NCBI RefSeq assembly: GCF_050436995.1
Contig: NC_134747.1
Location: 13,895,501 to 13,959,500, forward strand
Direction: 5' to 3'
From: Anticarsia gemmatalis
Lineage: Eukaryota; Arthropoda; Insecta; Lepidoptera; Erebidae
DNA length: 64,000 nucleotides
A program made the translations under genes and the position numbers. Positions within the stretch are counted from its first letter, which is position 1. Each line of letters opens with the position of its first letter. A model generated the notes under the pieces. It was given only the letters and a program-made list of their open reading frames with translations, did no database searches and had not been told where the DNA came from. Positions 1 to 10,429 of this stretch are shown one piece after another.

Positions 1-1253
1 AGATTTGTCGAGCGAAACAAAGGATTGGTCCCAAAGGACAGCGGATAACAAAGGACTTACAAATAGGTTCGATCTTTAGCTAATAGAATATTATACCTTT
101 ACGAACTATTGAGTAACTAACCACCATATTATAAAATGTAGGTTTATTGGTAAAAGATGAGCTAGATATTTTTATAAATTGAGGTGCTATTTTCTCTCAA
201 TATGTGATCTTTAGTGAGGTTTATTTGCAGATAGGTTGACATTTTGTTATGTTGTCGTATTGATATAGTAATAGTCGATTGCGATTATAACTTTACAATG
301 GATTAATAGAATATTAAGTTTAATCCATTATTAAATATGATACGATTAAGCAAGTCTAGATAAATAAATATACATACAAGTATGTATTAGAAAGATACCT
401 ATGCATGATCGTGTTAATACCCATAATATATTAGATAATAATCTACAACGTGACATTTGAAACCAGTTTAAAAGTTATAAGACAATATCAAGAACTACGT
501 AGGAAAGATGGCAGGCACTTCAGCTTTCCTTCCCCGGTCGTAGATCCAGAGGACGCACCAAACGTAGATGAGAAACTGTAGTGCAAAAAGATATGAGTGA
601 GAATGAGGTTTCTGAAAGCGGTATCCAGGATAGAGCGAAGTGGAAAAGAAAGATCAGGAAAGCTGACCCCACTACCACGTGGGTTTTATAGCATGGAGAG
701 ATAGAGAAAGAGAGAGACAATATCTAGAACTTTGAAAGAAAATCTATATTGTAGCCCAAATTGTGTGGATACTGAGCTTAGTTACACTGCCGTGTTTAGT
801 TAATAAATAACTCGATGCAGTGCCAATGCCAGACAACAGTTCAAAGCTAGATAATCCGCAGTACGACGAGCCAATAGATGTACCCAGTTAACGGATACAG
901 CCTACGATAACTATTGAGATACAAATCTAATCGTTTGTTTATGTTGGGCAAATAATGATTGACATTTTGTCAAAGATTATGTTAATTAATAAAGTATAAC
1001 CACAGACTTTTGTTTCAAAATGGTTGCTTAGCAGTCGAAAAAATACGACTTTAAAGCAATATTTTGATATATTTTATTTAATACTGTCTTATTGGCGGAA
1101 TTAGGTATAAAGCCACGATCACCATGAAGCTACACGAAAAATAAAGTAAAATTCACAATTTTCCCCAAAGAAGGTTTTATGTATGCTTGTACCTGCGTAA
1201 TTGGTAATTAATTGACCATGGACCCACCTATTATAAAAGTAAATTTAACATAT
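1..1253. other. AT-rich sequence, no gene recognised
   Basis: Only short chance reading frames occur. No repeat, RNA gene or promoter motif that I recognise is present; this is probably intergenic or intronic. Confidence 0.5.
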
Positions 1254-1255
1254 AA

Positions 1256-1318
1256 CTTCCCCACAGCTGGGCAACGGTTTTCTCTCGTATTTAGGAAAGG
1301 GTCAGGCCTTGAGCCAAT
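1256..1318 (-). repeat. SINE 3' tail fragment (reverse orientation)
   Basis: The stretch CCACAGCTGGGCAACGG followed by GGCCTTGAGCC matches, in reverse, the conserved 3' domain of the common lepidopteran tRNA-derived SINE (forward pattern: ACTCAAGGCC, GGGAGGAGACCC, GCCCAGCAGTGGGAC). Only the 3' domain remains, without the tRNA-like head. It is an old, diverged copy, compared by eye with the better copy at 42325-42605. Confidence 0.6.
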
Positions 1319-1534
1319 TGTATCTGACTTTTATTATAACTAAGAAAGTTTCTTAGTGGATGTATGTAATTTTCATGCGAGTAGTAAATGGATTGTGGTG
1401 ACATTTGGATTAAAACATTTTACTCCTGGGAAATTGTTCTCGCGGATTAAGTAGCTCGCAGAAGTTGTACATACTAGTTTTATTATTACATAATAATATC
1501 ACGCTAGTAACACCTAAAAGTGTAGCCAGATGAA

Positions 1535-1535
1535 T

Positions 1536-1586
<51 letters not shown>
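1535..1586. repeat. ATT and AT microsatellite with T run
   Basis: An ATT run (about 1535-1551) passes into an AT dinucleotide run (to about 1577) and then a T run. It abuts the A-rich tail of the minus-strand SINE at 1585-1797, so it is most simply the expanded tail of that SINE. Confidence 0.9.
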
Positions 1587-1589
<3 letters not shown>

Positions 1590-1797
1590 GACAACTCCCG
1601 CACTAAGATTTATTGCTCTTGTGTTGCGGGGACTTTTACAAACATACAAACAACGGACACAAAGCACAACCAGACCCGAAGCAATTATTTATTTTGTGGA
1701 TCGCACAAATAATTGCTCCGTGTGGGAATCGAACCCACGACCTCCCGTTGCAGTGGTATCGGCGTGGCGACCTAAACCACTGCGCCACGGAGGTAGT
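1585..1797 (-). mobile_element. tRNA-derived SINE, near full length
   Basis: On the minus strand the head reads like a tRNA gene. An RNA polymerase III A box, TGGCGCAGTGG, lies at 1777-1787 (given in reverse), and a B box, GGGTTCGATTCCC, at 1723-1735. The spacing is longer than in a true tRNA, and no clean anticodon arm forms. The body (about 1590-1710) contains GGGTCTGGTTGTG and GTAAAAGTCCCCGC, motifs of a common noctuid SINE, and the 3' end runs into an A/T tail. Intact boxes suggest a fairly young insertion. It carries no protein and needs a LINE reverse transcriptase in trans. Confidence 0.85.
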
Positions 1798-1835
1798 CAA
1801 ATAACTATGTACGTAGAATGTTACAATTGGTTACT

Positions 1836-2428
1836 CCGGTCAATTTAGACATTTGACCCACGACAAATTCAGGGGAAGCTGAAAATTCGCTGTTGGTCCT
1901 CGTTCCTCATAATCCTTAAGTTTTTGATTCAGTTTATTAAGTAAAGCTCCAGATATTTCATCATTTTCAATATCATTGTATGAAAAAATTTTATCTACTA
2001 TATTTTCGATATTAATTATTAAATCAGCATCCATGATGTCATCGATTTCAACTTCTTTTAATATTATAATTGCTAAAGCAAGTTGAAGTAGTGTATGGGT
2101 GTATTATGACGCTCGCAATTTTTTGCATCGTTATATCTCAGAAGCGGTGGCTTTTAGGGAAAAAATTATTGATACCTTTTTTATAGGAAATTCCCTGATC
2201 TACAAATTATGTCTGGGGTAATTTTGCGATAAAACTTACCGTTTTCAAGAAAATCGCGAAAAACTCATTTTTTGGACCTTATTACCCCGCTAAAATTTTT
2301 TCCTTACATGGGATCGGTTGGGACTTTTAAGACAATGTTTATAATTATAATTTAAACAATTTTAAGAATTTTCAGCTTCCCCTGAATTTGTCGTGGGTTT
2401 ACTGATTTTTTGGTCTAATTTGACCGGA
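1836..2428. mobile_element. Non-autonomous TIR DNA transposon, about 0.6 kb
   Basis: Terminal inverted repeats of about 57 bp bound the element. Both ends begin TCCGGTCAA and share an inner run, CCCACGACAAATTC followed by AGGGGAAGCTGAAAATTC, at about 1857-1891 and, in reverse, 2360-2395. The outer 20 bp have drifted more. The left third contains a minus-strand reading frame (2034 down to 1840, 64 residues, starting MDADLIINIENIVDK, rich in Asp, Glu and Asn) that ends inside the left repeat. It may be the start of a lost transposase or captured exon, but I cannot assign it to a family. The rest is non-coding. No target-site duplication is obvious. Confidence 0.7.
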
Positions 2429-2429
2429 C

Positions 2430-3470
2430 TAGGTGTTGAATCAACAGTATATCCATAGCAGGTGTACAAATTTTGACAACTTAAATGTAACAGGGAGCGA
2501 GCCTATTACCATTTAACTTTTTGTTTAACAAATTCGATAAAGATTTTCAGAAATACTTTTATCAACACCAAGTCAAAAATAGTACTAAAATGAGAGCATC
2601 GTTTTGTATCATTCTAAGAAAATAACCTTTGACATTTTAGAATTATAAAAGCCTAAGAAAGCAAAGAAACTCAAGTGCTATTATAATGAGAGCGATCCCG
2701 TAAACGAGCCTCCGTTTACACTTGGCCTATATTCTTTTGAACCTATTCTAAATGAAAACACACTAGTGTATTTGCTTTACAAAACACTGAGCGACTAAGC
2801 ACTCTGAGACAAACCGAACATGTTTTTTAGAAGGAACAAATTGTGAATTTCGTCCTACAAACATAGACAAAAGATTGACAGATTAACTCCAACATTAAGT
2901 AAATTTTAAATTCTACTAGCTACGGAATATCAAATATAAGCCCCAATAAATTATTCAATGATAATAGCGTGTAAAAACGCAAACTTCTAGTAACAAAATA
3001 AAGATAAAATATTTAATTCGATTAACCACAACGATGCAATGCACATCATGCTCAATTTTCGTACTCGACTCAGTACTTGAACTGAATTTTCCTGTTTCAT
3101 TAATATTTGTCATATATTCTAGTAAGTACTCACAGTCTCATATGCTCCCCTTTATACTTACAAATAGTGCAATACAAACGATGTCAGGTTGAAAGTTCAT
3201 CGAGTCCACGTTCACACTTTGTACCGGAGATTATTGAATGAACGTGCTACGTGACTGACTGACACACATAGATAAACGCTATCGATCCTTGGAGTTTGCT
3301 CTCTTACTACATAGCTGTTTAATGTGATATGCTAATCTTGAGGAGCTTTGTTTGTTGGTTTTTGTCTTATATTTGGGCTATGTCGTAAGAATTGAGAACT
3401 TTTCTTTAAGGTAATTGAAACGCGGAAGCTAGAAAGTACTATACGAAACATTTGAGACCCGCGTTTTTTT
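2430..3470. other. AT-rich sequence, no gene recognised
   Basis: Nothing beyond short chance frames. It holds a few TGACTGACTGAC-type short runs (about 3253) and no recognisable repeat. Confidence 0.45.
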
Positions 3471-3474
3471 TTGA

Positions 3475-3545
3475 TCGATTTATATGATCCTTACGAACTC
3501 CTCTTGCTTCATTCATATCCAAACATCTCGTCATACAAAATCGCC
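3475..3545 (-). repeat. Fragment near the 3' end of a non-LTR retrotransposon
   Basis: Read on the minus strand, the stretch resembles the terminal coding part of a common lepidopteran non-LTR element (pattern ATGAATGAAGCAAGAG, then GTTYGTAAGGATCRTA). Other scraps of the same family lie near 45352, 48718 and 57690. It is only about 70 bp long and is decayed. Confidence 0.4.
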
Positions 3546-3925
3546 GGCAAATATAAACTAGTAGCTAATCATCAAACTTACGAACTTACGATATGAATAG
3601 GCAAGTAACTTGAGATACCTTTAACTATTTATAGGGATTTATTTCTTAGGATAAAAGTTCTTTATTTAATCAGAGTCATGCTAATTTGATATCAATAATA
3701 ACCAATCCTTCACCAATGACCAGTAATGAAAAAGGTTAATAAATATGATAAAGAAATAACTTCCGTTGGACTTTATACAGCGCTATGTATTCATTCACGT
3801 GAATCGTGAGCACTCGGGACTAAAGTGCAAGGATTACTGAACTGTATTGTTTACTATATCAGATAGTGTTATAATTGATAGCTGTTGTTATAATGATTAG
3901 ATGTAAGGCACTTTATAAAACTATG
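3546..3925. other. AT-rich sequence, no gene recognised
   Basis: No repeat, RNA gene or promoter identified. Confidence 0.4.
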
Positions 3926-3932
3926 AAGCTTG

Positions 3933-4166
3933 TTACACATATATTCGGTTCGGCATTAATCGGCATAGCCGGGCGGCAAAACGATGAAACCGATCGGCTT
4001 ATCGTCGTTGCGACTTTAAGATCTCGTATGTTTATAAATCAATTTCAGGAGAAAATCGATAAAAACCGCCTACTGAAAAAAATTAAAGTGAGTCAAGTCG
4101 GTTTTATTGTTCGGTAAATATATGTGTATGTAAATACATGTATTGCCGAACCGAATATGTGTGTAA
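3933..4166. mobile_element. MITE with 23 bp terminal inverted repeats
   Basis: The left end, TTACACATATATTCGGTTCG (3933-3952 and onward to 3955), matches the reverse complement of 4144-4166 with one mismatch. The 234 bp between the ends is non-coding; the 80-codon frame across it (3875-4117) is a by-product. Size and structure fit a miniature inverted-repeat element. The superfamily is uncertain because no clean duplication flanks it. The next inverted-repeat element abuts it directly at 4167. Confidence 0.7.
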
Positions 4167-4295
4167 GGGCTCCTACACACAGTGCCGGGTGTGCCGGCGG
4201 GTAACGCGGCTTACCGGCGTCATTAGCATTCGACCGGCAATGCTGGGTATAGACAGCTCTGCACGGCTTGTGCCGCCGGCATATGTGTAGTAGCC
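4167..4295. mobile_element. GC-rich MITE abutting the previous one
   Basis: The left end GGGCTCCTACACACAGTGCC pairs with the right end GGCATATGTGTAGTAGCC (4278-4295). The interior is much richer in G, C and CpG than its surroundings (several CCGGC motifs), which points to an independent insertion. An 11 bp inverted pair, AAGCTTGTTAC at 3926-3936 and GTAACAAGCTT at 4296-4306, encloses both MITEs and suggests they lie within, or form, one compound element. Confidence 0.65.
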
Positions 4296-4309
4296 GTAAC
4301 AAGCTTGAC

Positions 4310-5660
4310 AGTCTGTGTCTACTCTTAGTTATCTTGTTGGAAAATTGATTGTCTTTCAAAGTTGTTTGTAAAGTTGTAAAAGACTAGACGTAATAAAAAC
4401 AGCTGATTAACGATCCTATTTAACTGGGACAAATTCTGGAGTGCTACTAAAAACCTCTATAACATTTTACCCAAAAAAATACAGCATTGGATTGTTTTTT
4501 AATGGAGGAATTCGGGTCCCATGAAAAACCTACTAATGTATGCGTCCTAAAATTTGGTCCCGGCGTTTCCTGGACAGCAGTTGTTAGTAGATGTAGTTAC
4601 TAAAAACCAATTATCATTTTTTTTTACTGCTGTACGTATCTGCTCCAGAAATAGGGGAAGGGCTAGCATGGAGTCTTTTAATATGTAATATTAACCACAA
4701 TTTGTCACTATAACGTTTGCAGTGATTGCTTGTCCATTTTGGACGGCAACTTCCTGACTACAACCCTAGCATATTCAGTTGCCAACCGGATGCCCACATT
4801 TCGAATTCAAACTAGTTAAAATTTGAAGGGGATGTAAATCAATGAACAATTCACCCATATATCATTGTGTTAACTGATTCGTTGGTCCGAGACCGACAGT
4901 CGAAAACTCTAAACGTACACAGAACTGGGTAGTTGACGTTAACGAAAAAATATTACTTGTACTTGTAAAAGGTTCATCTAAAATACTCAGGCTATGTAAT
5001 TTTTTCGTAAATAAAGTTAAATTTGTAATTATTTAACTGAAACATTTTATTAGGTACCAACGAAAATACGAGACTGTGACGTCACTACACCGTATTTTTA
5101 TACTAAAATGTGTTTTTGACATTTCATAAAAAGTAGCTGATTTGACTGGTAGTTATTGAATGATGCCCCATTGAAAAAAATATAAAAGAGTATATAACTT
5201 CCTTTCGCTGGCTTCTTCAATATTGCATTTTCGATCGGCTGGAGGACGCAGGTGCTAGATTTAATACCTAGCTTTAACGATCTCAAATATTTTAAAATAT
5301 ACGATTGGTAGACCGGGTAGTTATATCTTGAGTTTGAATACGTCTAAAGTTTTTATGTCAGGAAATTATTATTGCTGAAGGTTGGACGCTTGCCCAGTGA
5401 ACGACAAATCTCTTGTTACAGAGGCATCAGTTGTCCAGATTCCGCTTTCATAACAATCAGAATTTGTTAAGCAATTTTTAAAGATCGTTCGGATTTGTTA
5501 ATTATTTGAGACTAGTAGAAGCAGACTATGCTGACGAACATAGAAAGTAGTTGCTAATCTATAATGATGGAATTTCAAGAAGGTAATTTACGATGTTTTC
5601 CCGATTTGATGAATACTCGAAAATATCATTTTGGGAAAATCTTCGCAAGTGCAAGTAGGT
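4310..5660. other. AT-rich sequence, no gene recognised
   Basis: Contains one perfect CRE-type palindrome TGACGTCA at 5077-5084. Otherwise no gene or repeat that I recognise. Confidence 0.4.
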
Positions 5661-5723
5661 AAACTTCAAATGCCTTTTGTTTTATGACTTGAGTGGAACA
5701 ATGATGATTACAGTAAGTAGCAT

Positions 5724-5906
5724 ATGTCCCGCGTCTATTCTCGTCCGGGAGTGCGGACTTCGCCCCCTGTACGGAGCCCGGCCATTATCCCATCGCGTCC
5801 CGTCTGCGCGCGAGTCGCTTTCCGGCGCTCCATCCGTTGTAGGGCGACCAAACTTGTTACATCCGATGAGATTGCGTGTGCGCATTGTACTATCGACACT
5901 TTAAGG
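5724..5906. promoter_or_regulatory. CpG-rich block, possible promoter or 5' exon
   Basis: About 180 bp here is clearly richer in C, G and CpG than its flanks (motifs such as CGTCCGGGAG, CCCGTCTGCGCGCGAG, TTTCCGGCGCTCC). Several reading frames stay open, including frames starting at 5677 and 5724 and one on the other strand, as expected of stop-poor GC-rich DNA rather than of one gene. It ends in TTTAAG|GTAACT, a fair splice donor at 5906/5907 for a plus-strand exon. No TATA box or good initiator was found. A GC-rich transposon scrap is an equal possibility. Confidence 0.3.
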
Positions 5907-5970
5907 TAACTCGCTTAGATAGCTGTTGTACGTTCAATAAATATACCAAAATATAATATTGCTTGACTAT

Positions 5971-6088
5971 CCCCCGGTCTGAGGTACATTTTGCGGTAGT
6001 TTTTCTATTCAATAGCGTGTAAACACATAAAAAAAATAAAGGTTTCGGATAGACAAGCTACCGCTAAATGTACCTTAGAAACGGGGGG
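5971..6088. mobile_element. Hairpin MITE, copy 1
   Basis: An imperfect inverted repeat: the left arm CCCCCGGTCTGAGGTACATT (5971 onward) pairs with the right arm ending GTACCTTAGAAACGGGGGG (to 6088). Inner arms share GCGGTAG and TCTATTCAATAGCG-type sequence around a short A-rich loop. The same family recurs at 60132-60243. Confidence 0.7.
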
Positions 6089-6109
6089 TAAAATAGCTAC
6101 AAGTATTTT

Positions 6110-6885
6110 GTACGGCCAGTTTCTTTATTAAAAGTAACAGTCAGAGTATGGGGCTAAAGTAAAAATAAAGTCAAATTTGTTTCTTCACGAATTAACTGAT
6201 AGTTTTATGAAGAAACATATTTGCCTTTACTATACAAATGTCAAATAAAAGTTAATGGCTTTCAGATATGTATGACGAAACTGGCCGTTAATGGTTTCTG
6301 TGACGAAAACGACTGTCTTGTCTGTTGTAAAAATAGTGTATAAATAATGTTAAGGAAAATAATACTATACCGTCATAAAGCCCAGTTACTCATCCCGTAT
6401 TACGTAAAACATGTTTTTCAAAGTGCAGCAGGAAATAACCTTCCCAATGCGTTCGAAGATTGTCTTGTGACTGTTCAAGCGAACTTTGACCGCAATCAGT
6501 TACGTAACCGGTCACGTGTTACAAACGCAATTATTTCTGTCTTTGATTGGTTCCGCTAATCACTTGGTTTGTTTTACAGCGTGTTTTTGCCTCTGCTTGT
6601 ATAATTTTATAGTGTACGAAGTCCAGTTGACCGGATTCCTTAGTAATTGTCATATAAATGTTGTCATTTTGAAAATAATACGAGATATTTGTTTTTTTTG
6701 TCTTTTACTTGTGGCTTATACCGTGCAGATTTTTTTAAGATATGCCTATGTTATTCCCCGAGCTCTAATTTATTGTACTGCTAATATGTATCCACGTGAA
6801 CTGAACAACAGTAGTGCAAGCGTAACAAAGTAACAAATACTTTCGCATTAAGGTTTAGTGGTTCCACAAAATCTATGTATAACCG
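6110..6885. other. AT-rich sequence, no gene recognised
   Basis: Two overlapping frames (6347-6559 and 6486-6833, the latter 115 codons) are open but have no domain that I recognise and no splice or promoter context. I treat them as chance. Confidence 0.35.
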
Positions 6886-6892
6886 ATATTTA

Positions 6893-7145
6893 CAGTTGCA
6901 CTCACTAGTCGGTAAACCATCTGTAGGTTACGCAAATCCTGGCGCGGTCATTCCATGGATTGGTGACCGCATAGTGGTATTTGAACTGGGCGTCTTCGTG
7001 CTTCATGGGGCACGTTAAAAGTCGGTCCCGGTTGTTGTCAATGAAAGTAATAGTCGTTAAGCCAAGTCAAAGGCCTTCGGGCGGCTTGAATGACTGTGAC
7101 ACTAGGTTGACCACTAACCATTCGAAAATAATAATAATAAAATAT
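6893..7145 (+). mobile_element. 5S rRNA-like SINE, copy A
   Basis: The head carries a sequence like the internal control region of a 5S rRNA gene: GGTTACGC, then GGCGCGGTC, then GGATTGGTGACCGC (compare GATGGGTGACCGC in better copies). The body includes GGGCACGTTAAAAGTCGGTC and CGGCTTGAATGAC, and the tail is an AAT-rich run (7125-7145). It shares its body with the copies at 54476 and 61236. It is non-coding and transcribed, if at all, by RNA polymerase III. Confidence 0.75.
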
Positions 7146-7149
7146 ATAC

Positions 7150-8575
7150 CAAAGCCACATTTTATTACTTCAATAGCACTGCGCATTAAAACTACCACAA
7201 AAACGCTCTCGTCTTATCGTCCGCTAACACGTTTCGTTCCATTTCCCAGCAAGCGAACTGCGGTGATACATATTTGCCGGTGGTATTAGAAAACTTGGCA
7301 TTATGAATAAACTTCAGACGCAATAACGACGACAGTTAATATTTTTACGTGAAACGATGAACTTTGTTCGTCTTTGACGTTTACTTTGAGATGAATCTTA
7401 TCGTCCAAATTGATATTTGTGATAAAGAACGTTTTCTCTTTGTTTTCTGATTGTTGAAGTTTCTTTAGTTAGCGCCTAATACCTTTGTTGTCTATAAAGG
7501 AAATGTGACTTATTTTGTTTTCTTAAAAGATATCACCTGAGTTAACTTGTTGCCCGTGTAGTTTAGAAATATATAGTCATGAATTAGCAGTAATGTAATT
7601 ATTTACGTTTTATTGTTTGATGATGTGTAATCTTCCTCGAGAATCTAAGAAATAGTTTCTATACTGATATTACATGACCCGCGACTCAGACTGTTGTAAG
7701 TTGGTCAAGTAAAAAATAATGTATCGTCACCCTATAACATTTTTACTGCTATTTAGACCCGTTTAGCATATTTGTTCTATGGTCCAAGTCGCGAAGGTTT
7801 AAAATCGTTGCGACGTTAGACTTGCCGTAGCCGTAAGAACGAATCGTTTTAGTATTAAAACTAGCGTTTACAATATCATCTTCAGGATTTCCATTTCCAT
7901 CAATGATTCATTCAAGTAGTCTTTAGGTAATTTGTTTACGAAGCAGTGTAAATGAACCTACTTATAATACGAAGTGGTCTCGTCTCCTAGAACTGTCTAC
8001 GTCACTCATTCATTACTTATAGCGTTTCCTTGTATAATTTCCTTCATGCAGTTTGTTTTATCAGCTGTTGCCCTTTGTACATTGCACTTTGTTATATTTA
8101 GATACTATTGCTTGAGTCAGACTTTACAATGAAATTTGTAAGGCTTTGAATCTATATTGAAGTGGAAACGGTCTTTGAAGACTCTTCCCAGAATCGGGAT
8201 CGATTTTCAGTATAGAGTAGAGATACTAGTAGACAATAACTGTAAAATATGCGTTGGCAACTATACTGCAGCCAGTAAAACATGATAGTTTAAAACATAT
8301 GCACATAATTAAAACTATTGACGAATTTCGATCCTTTGCAATATGAAAGTCGCTTATGTGAAATGGGAGTATGCAGTATCTTTAGGCAGTAAAATTGTTG
8401 TAGGAAACCAACGAGATTTCATCAATATTTTGTTGACTTATAGTAGACCTTTTGAAATATTAATTGCATTATAATAACAATAATATGGCGAAGTAATATA
8501 ATAAAGACGCAGCCAGAAATAGAATATTTTTCCTGGCGATTTTCTCAAGACTGGGAAATTACGGCTTGAAGTAAA
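7150..8575. other. AT-rich sequence, no gene recognised
   Basis: No frame above about 60 codons, no repeat that I recognise and no promoter motif. Confidence 0.45.
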
Positions 8576-8580
8576 TCATC

Positions 8581-9051
8581 ATGCCATCAAAAACATTCTG
8601 TAAAAACCTCAAGTCTCGCCGTAAAAAGTTGTGAGATCTATATAATACCAAGTCGATTAATCTATTTAGTCTCTACTTAAAGGACCTTCTGTCTTAAGTT
8701 ATTACGTATGTTATTATCATGCCAATTTAAAAATAAATACCTCTAAAACAAATAGACCGACCTGGCCATCGCATGATTTGATTATTAGTATGTATCACAC
8801 TACACAGCACGACAAGAAGTTAATGCTCCTGAAATGTTAATGGCGAATTTGTGTTTTCTTGCGATGACCAAGTCGATCTATTTGTTTTAAAGGTATTTTT
8901 TTTTAATTGGGATGATAATAACATACGTAATAACTTAAGACAGAAGGTCCTTTAAGTAGAGACTAAATAGATTAATCGACTTGGTATTATATAGATCTCA
9001 CAACTTTTTACGGCGAGACTTGAGGTTTTTACAGAATGTTTTTGATGGCAT
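8581..9051. mobile_element. Inverted-repeat transposon, about 470 bp
   Basis: Two arms of about 190 bp (8581-8773 and 8861-9051) are near-perfect reverse complements. Both begin ATGCCATCAAAAACATTCTG and include CTTAAGTTATTACGTATG. They enclose an unrelated loop of about 87 bp. Drift is concentrated at the inner ends. No reading frame of note and no clean target-site duplication. This is a fold-back type non-autonomous element; I recall similar sequences in noctuid genomes but cannot name the family. Confidence 0.8.
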
Positions 9052-9454
9052 CTCACTTCTTTTTGTAGAGCGAACATAAGTCCAATTTGTACGGAAAGAC
9101 GTTTTTTTTTCATAATTCAACATATTTTCTATGGGAATGTTGTTCAGTTTCATGGGCTAAACACCCTTACCCACCCTATAACCCCTCCCGTTATGCCTCA
9201 TATAGTAGGTACCTATTTACACCTATTTATTTTATTTTCTACAGTAATAATAATTCATTAACTGCAAACGTAACCTTGTAATCTTATACATTTATATGGG
9301 ATTACAAAGTTATTGTTGCAGTTGGTGTATTTAGAAAACTGGACCGAAATTTGAAAATATTAAATTTTTCCCATGATTAAGACACTAAACCCTATTTGTA
9401 TTCTAAATTTTAAGTTTCTAAGTCTGCTAGAAGTACCTTAGACTTTTGATGATC

Positions 9455-9496
9455 GGTGAGTCAGTGAGTCAGTGAGTCAGTGAATCAGTGAGTGAC
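9455..9496. repeat. GTGAGTCA minisatellite
   Basis: An 8 bp unit, GTGAGTCA, is repeated about five times with one substitution (GTGAATCA). Confidence 0.9.
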
Positions 9497-9711
9497 AAAA
9501 TTCAAAATTTTAACAAGTTGTCGTTCTTAAACTACTGGTTCAAATTGACTGAAATTTTAAATATACCGTGTTTATACAATGACTGATTAGTTGCTGAAAA
9601 TCCAGGCTTCTTGTTTTATCCACAACGAAATTATAGGGGTGTCAAAAATAGCCCGAATCGCTTCGAGAAAAGGATGTTACGGCCGTGCCGCTTTTTTTTT
9701 GCTCGACTTGC

Positions 9712-9731
9712 GGGGGCACTTCCGTGCCCCC
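9712..9731. repeat. GC-rich perfect hairpin
   Basis: GGGGGCACTTCCGTGCCCCC forms a stem of eight G/C-rich pairs and a tiny loop. It stands out in AT-rich DNA and lies at the end of the interspersed repeat, where it may be a terminal structure. Confidence 0.7.
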
Positions 9732-9740
9732 AGATAATTA

Positions 9741-10315
9741 ATGTATGGATGAGGAAAAAGCGTAATGACTTGGTAATAAGTATCGTTAATGTTAGCGCGA
9801 ATCAATTTGATATTCTTGACCTGTGAGATATTATTATAGGAATATCTTTGAGAAGTATTCCTATCAATATAGGTCATTTAATATTGCAACTTTTGATATT
9901 AGTATTATAAGTAGTCTTACAAAGTGAAATGGTTTACTATGTTTAATATAGTTAACTATCTTTCTTTATGTTATTTTCGTTGTAAAGGTTAATAAATAGT
10001 TTTAAACTGCTATAAAACTGTGAAGTTTCTTAATGAAGTTTTGTAAAATTAATTTAAAAAGTGCATATTGCCTACGTGTCTTTAATTAGTAAAAGTAGGC
10101 AGTCAATAGTTTTTCATATAGAGCTAAGCAGGATTAAATCATTTCCCTAGGCGATATGTTGCCACAAATTTATTTAGTTCTAATATTGATCTGATTGTGT
10201 TAAATAATGGTGCATTTACCATTACTTTAGAAAATGTATTTTTAACAGAATATAGTTCGCTAGAATTGATAACAACATTAGAATATTTCTTAATAGTATC
10301 CCGGATACGTGTACG
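9741..10315. other. AT-rich sequence, no gene recognised
   Basis: Contains the starts of two antisense overlapping frames (10197-10619 plus, 10507-10139 minus). Both cross the repeat at 10318 and show no known domain. Confidence 0.35.
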
Positions 10316-10317
10316 GC

Positions 10318-10425
10318 GATCAGCTCGGTCCCTATTAAATAGGACTAACCCTGTCAATAGCGAAACGCGGGTGTATTTGATACACCTCTGCCTAACTGGC
10401 GTGATATTATGTTTGTATGTACAGT
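10318..10425 (+). repeat. Lepidopteran repeat fragment, 3' end type
   Basis: The pattern TCCCTATTAAATAGGACT, CGAAACGCGGGTGTA, ACACCTCTGCCTA and GCGTGATATTATG resembles the 3' end of a dispersed lepidopteran element. A second copy is at 19620-19722 and a worse one near 55594. Confidence 0.5.
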
Positions 10426-10429
10426 ATAG

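Larger units (their letters stand above)
9090..9740 (+). repeat. Unclassified interspersed repeat with minisatellite and end hairpin
   Basis: The block includes a pyrimidine-rich part (ACCCTTACCCACCC, about 9160), the phrase ACTAAACCCTATTTGTA (about 9384), a GTGAGTCA minisatellite (9455-9496) and a closing GC-rich hairpin (9712-9731). I recall this combination as dispersed in moth genomes, but its class is unknown to me. Frames inside it (for example 9611-9826) look non-coding. Confidence 0.45.

Noticed and set aside
1715..1797. tRNA gene on the minus strand
   Set aside because: A and B boxes are good, but the spacing is too long for a tRNA, the arms do not fold and a SINE body follows.
6486..6833. 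115-codon plus-strand frame with several hydrophobic stretches
   Set aside because: Hydrophobicity follows from T-rich DNA. No family resemblance, and an overlapping frame at 6347-6559 is equally open.
9455..9496. CRISPR-like array
   Set aside because: The 8 bp units are contiguous with no spacers; it is a minisatellite in a eukaryotic genome.
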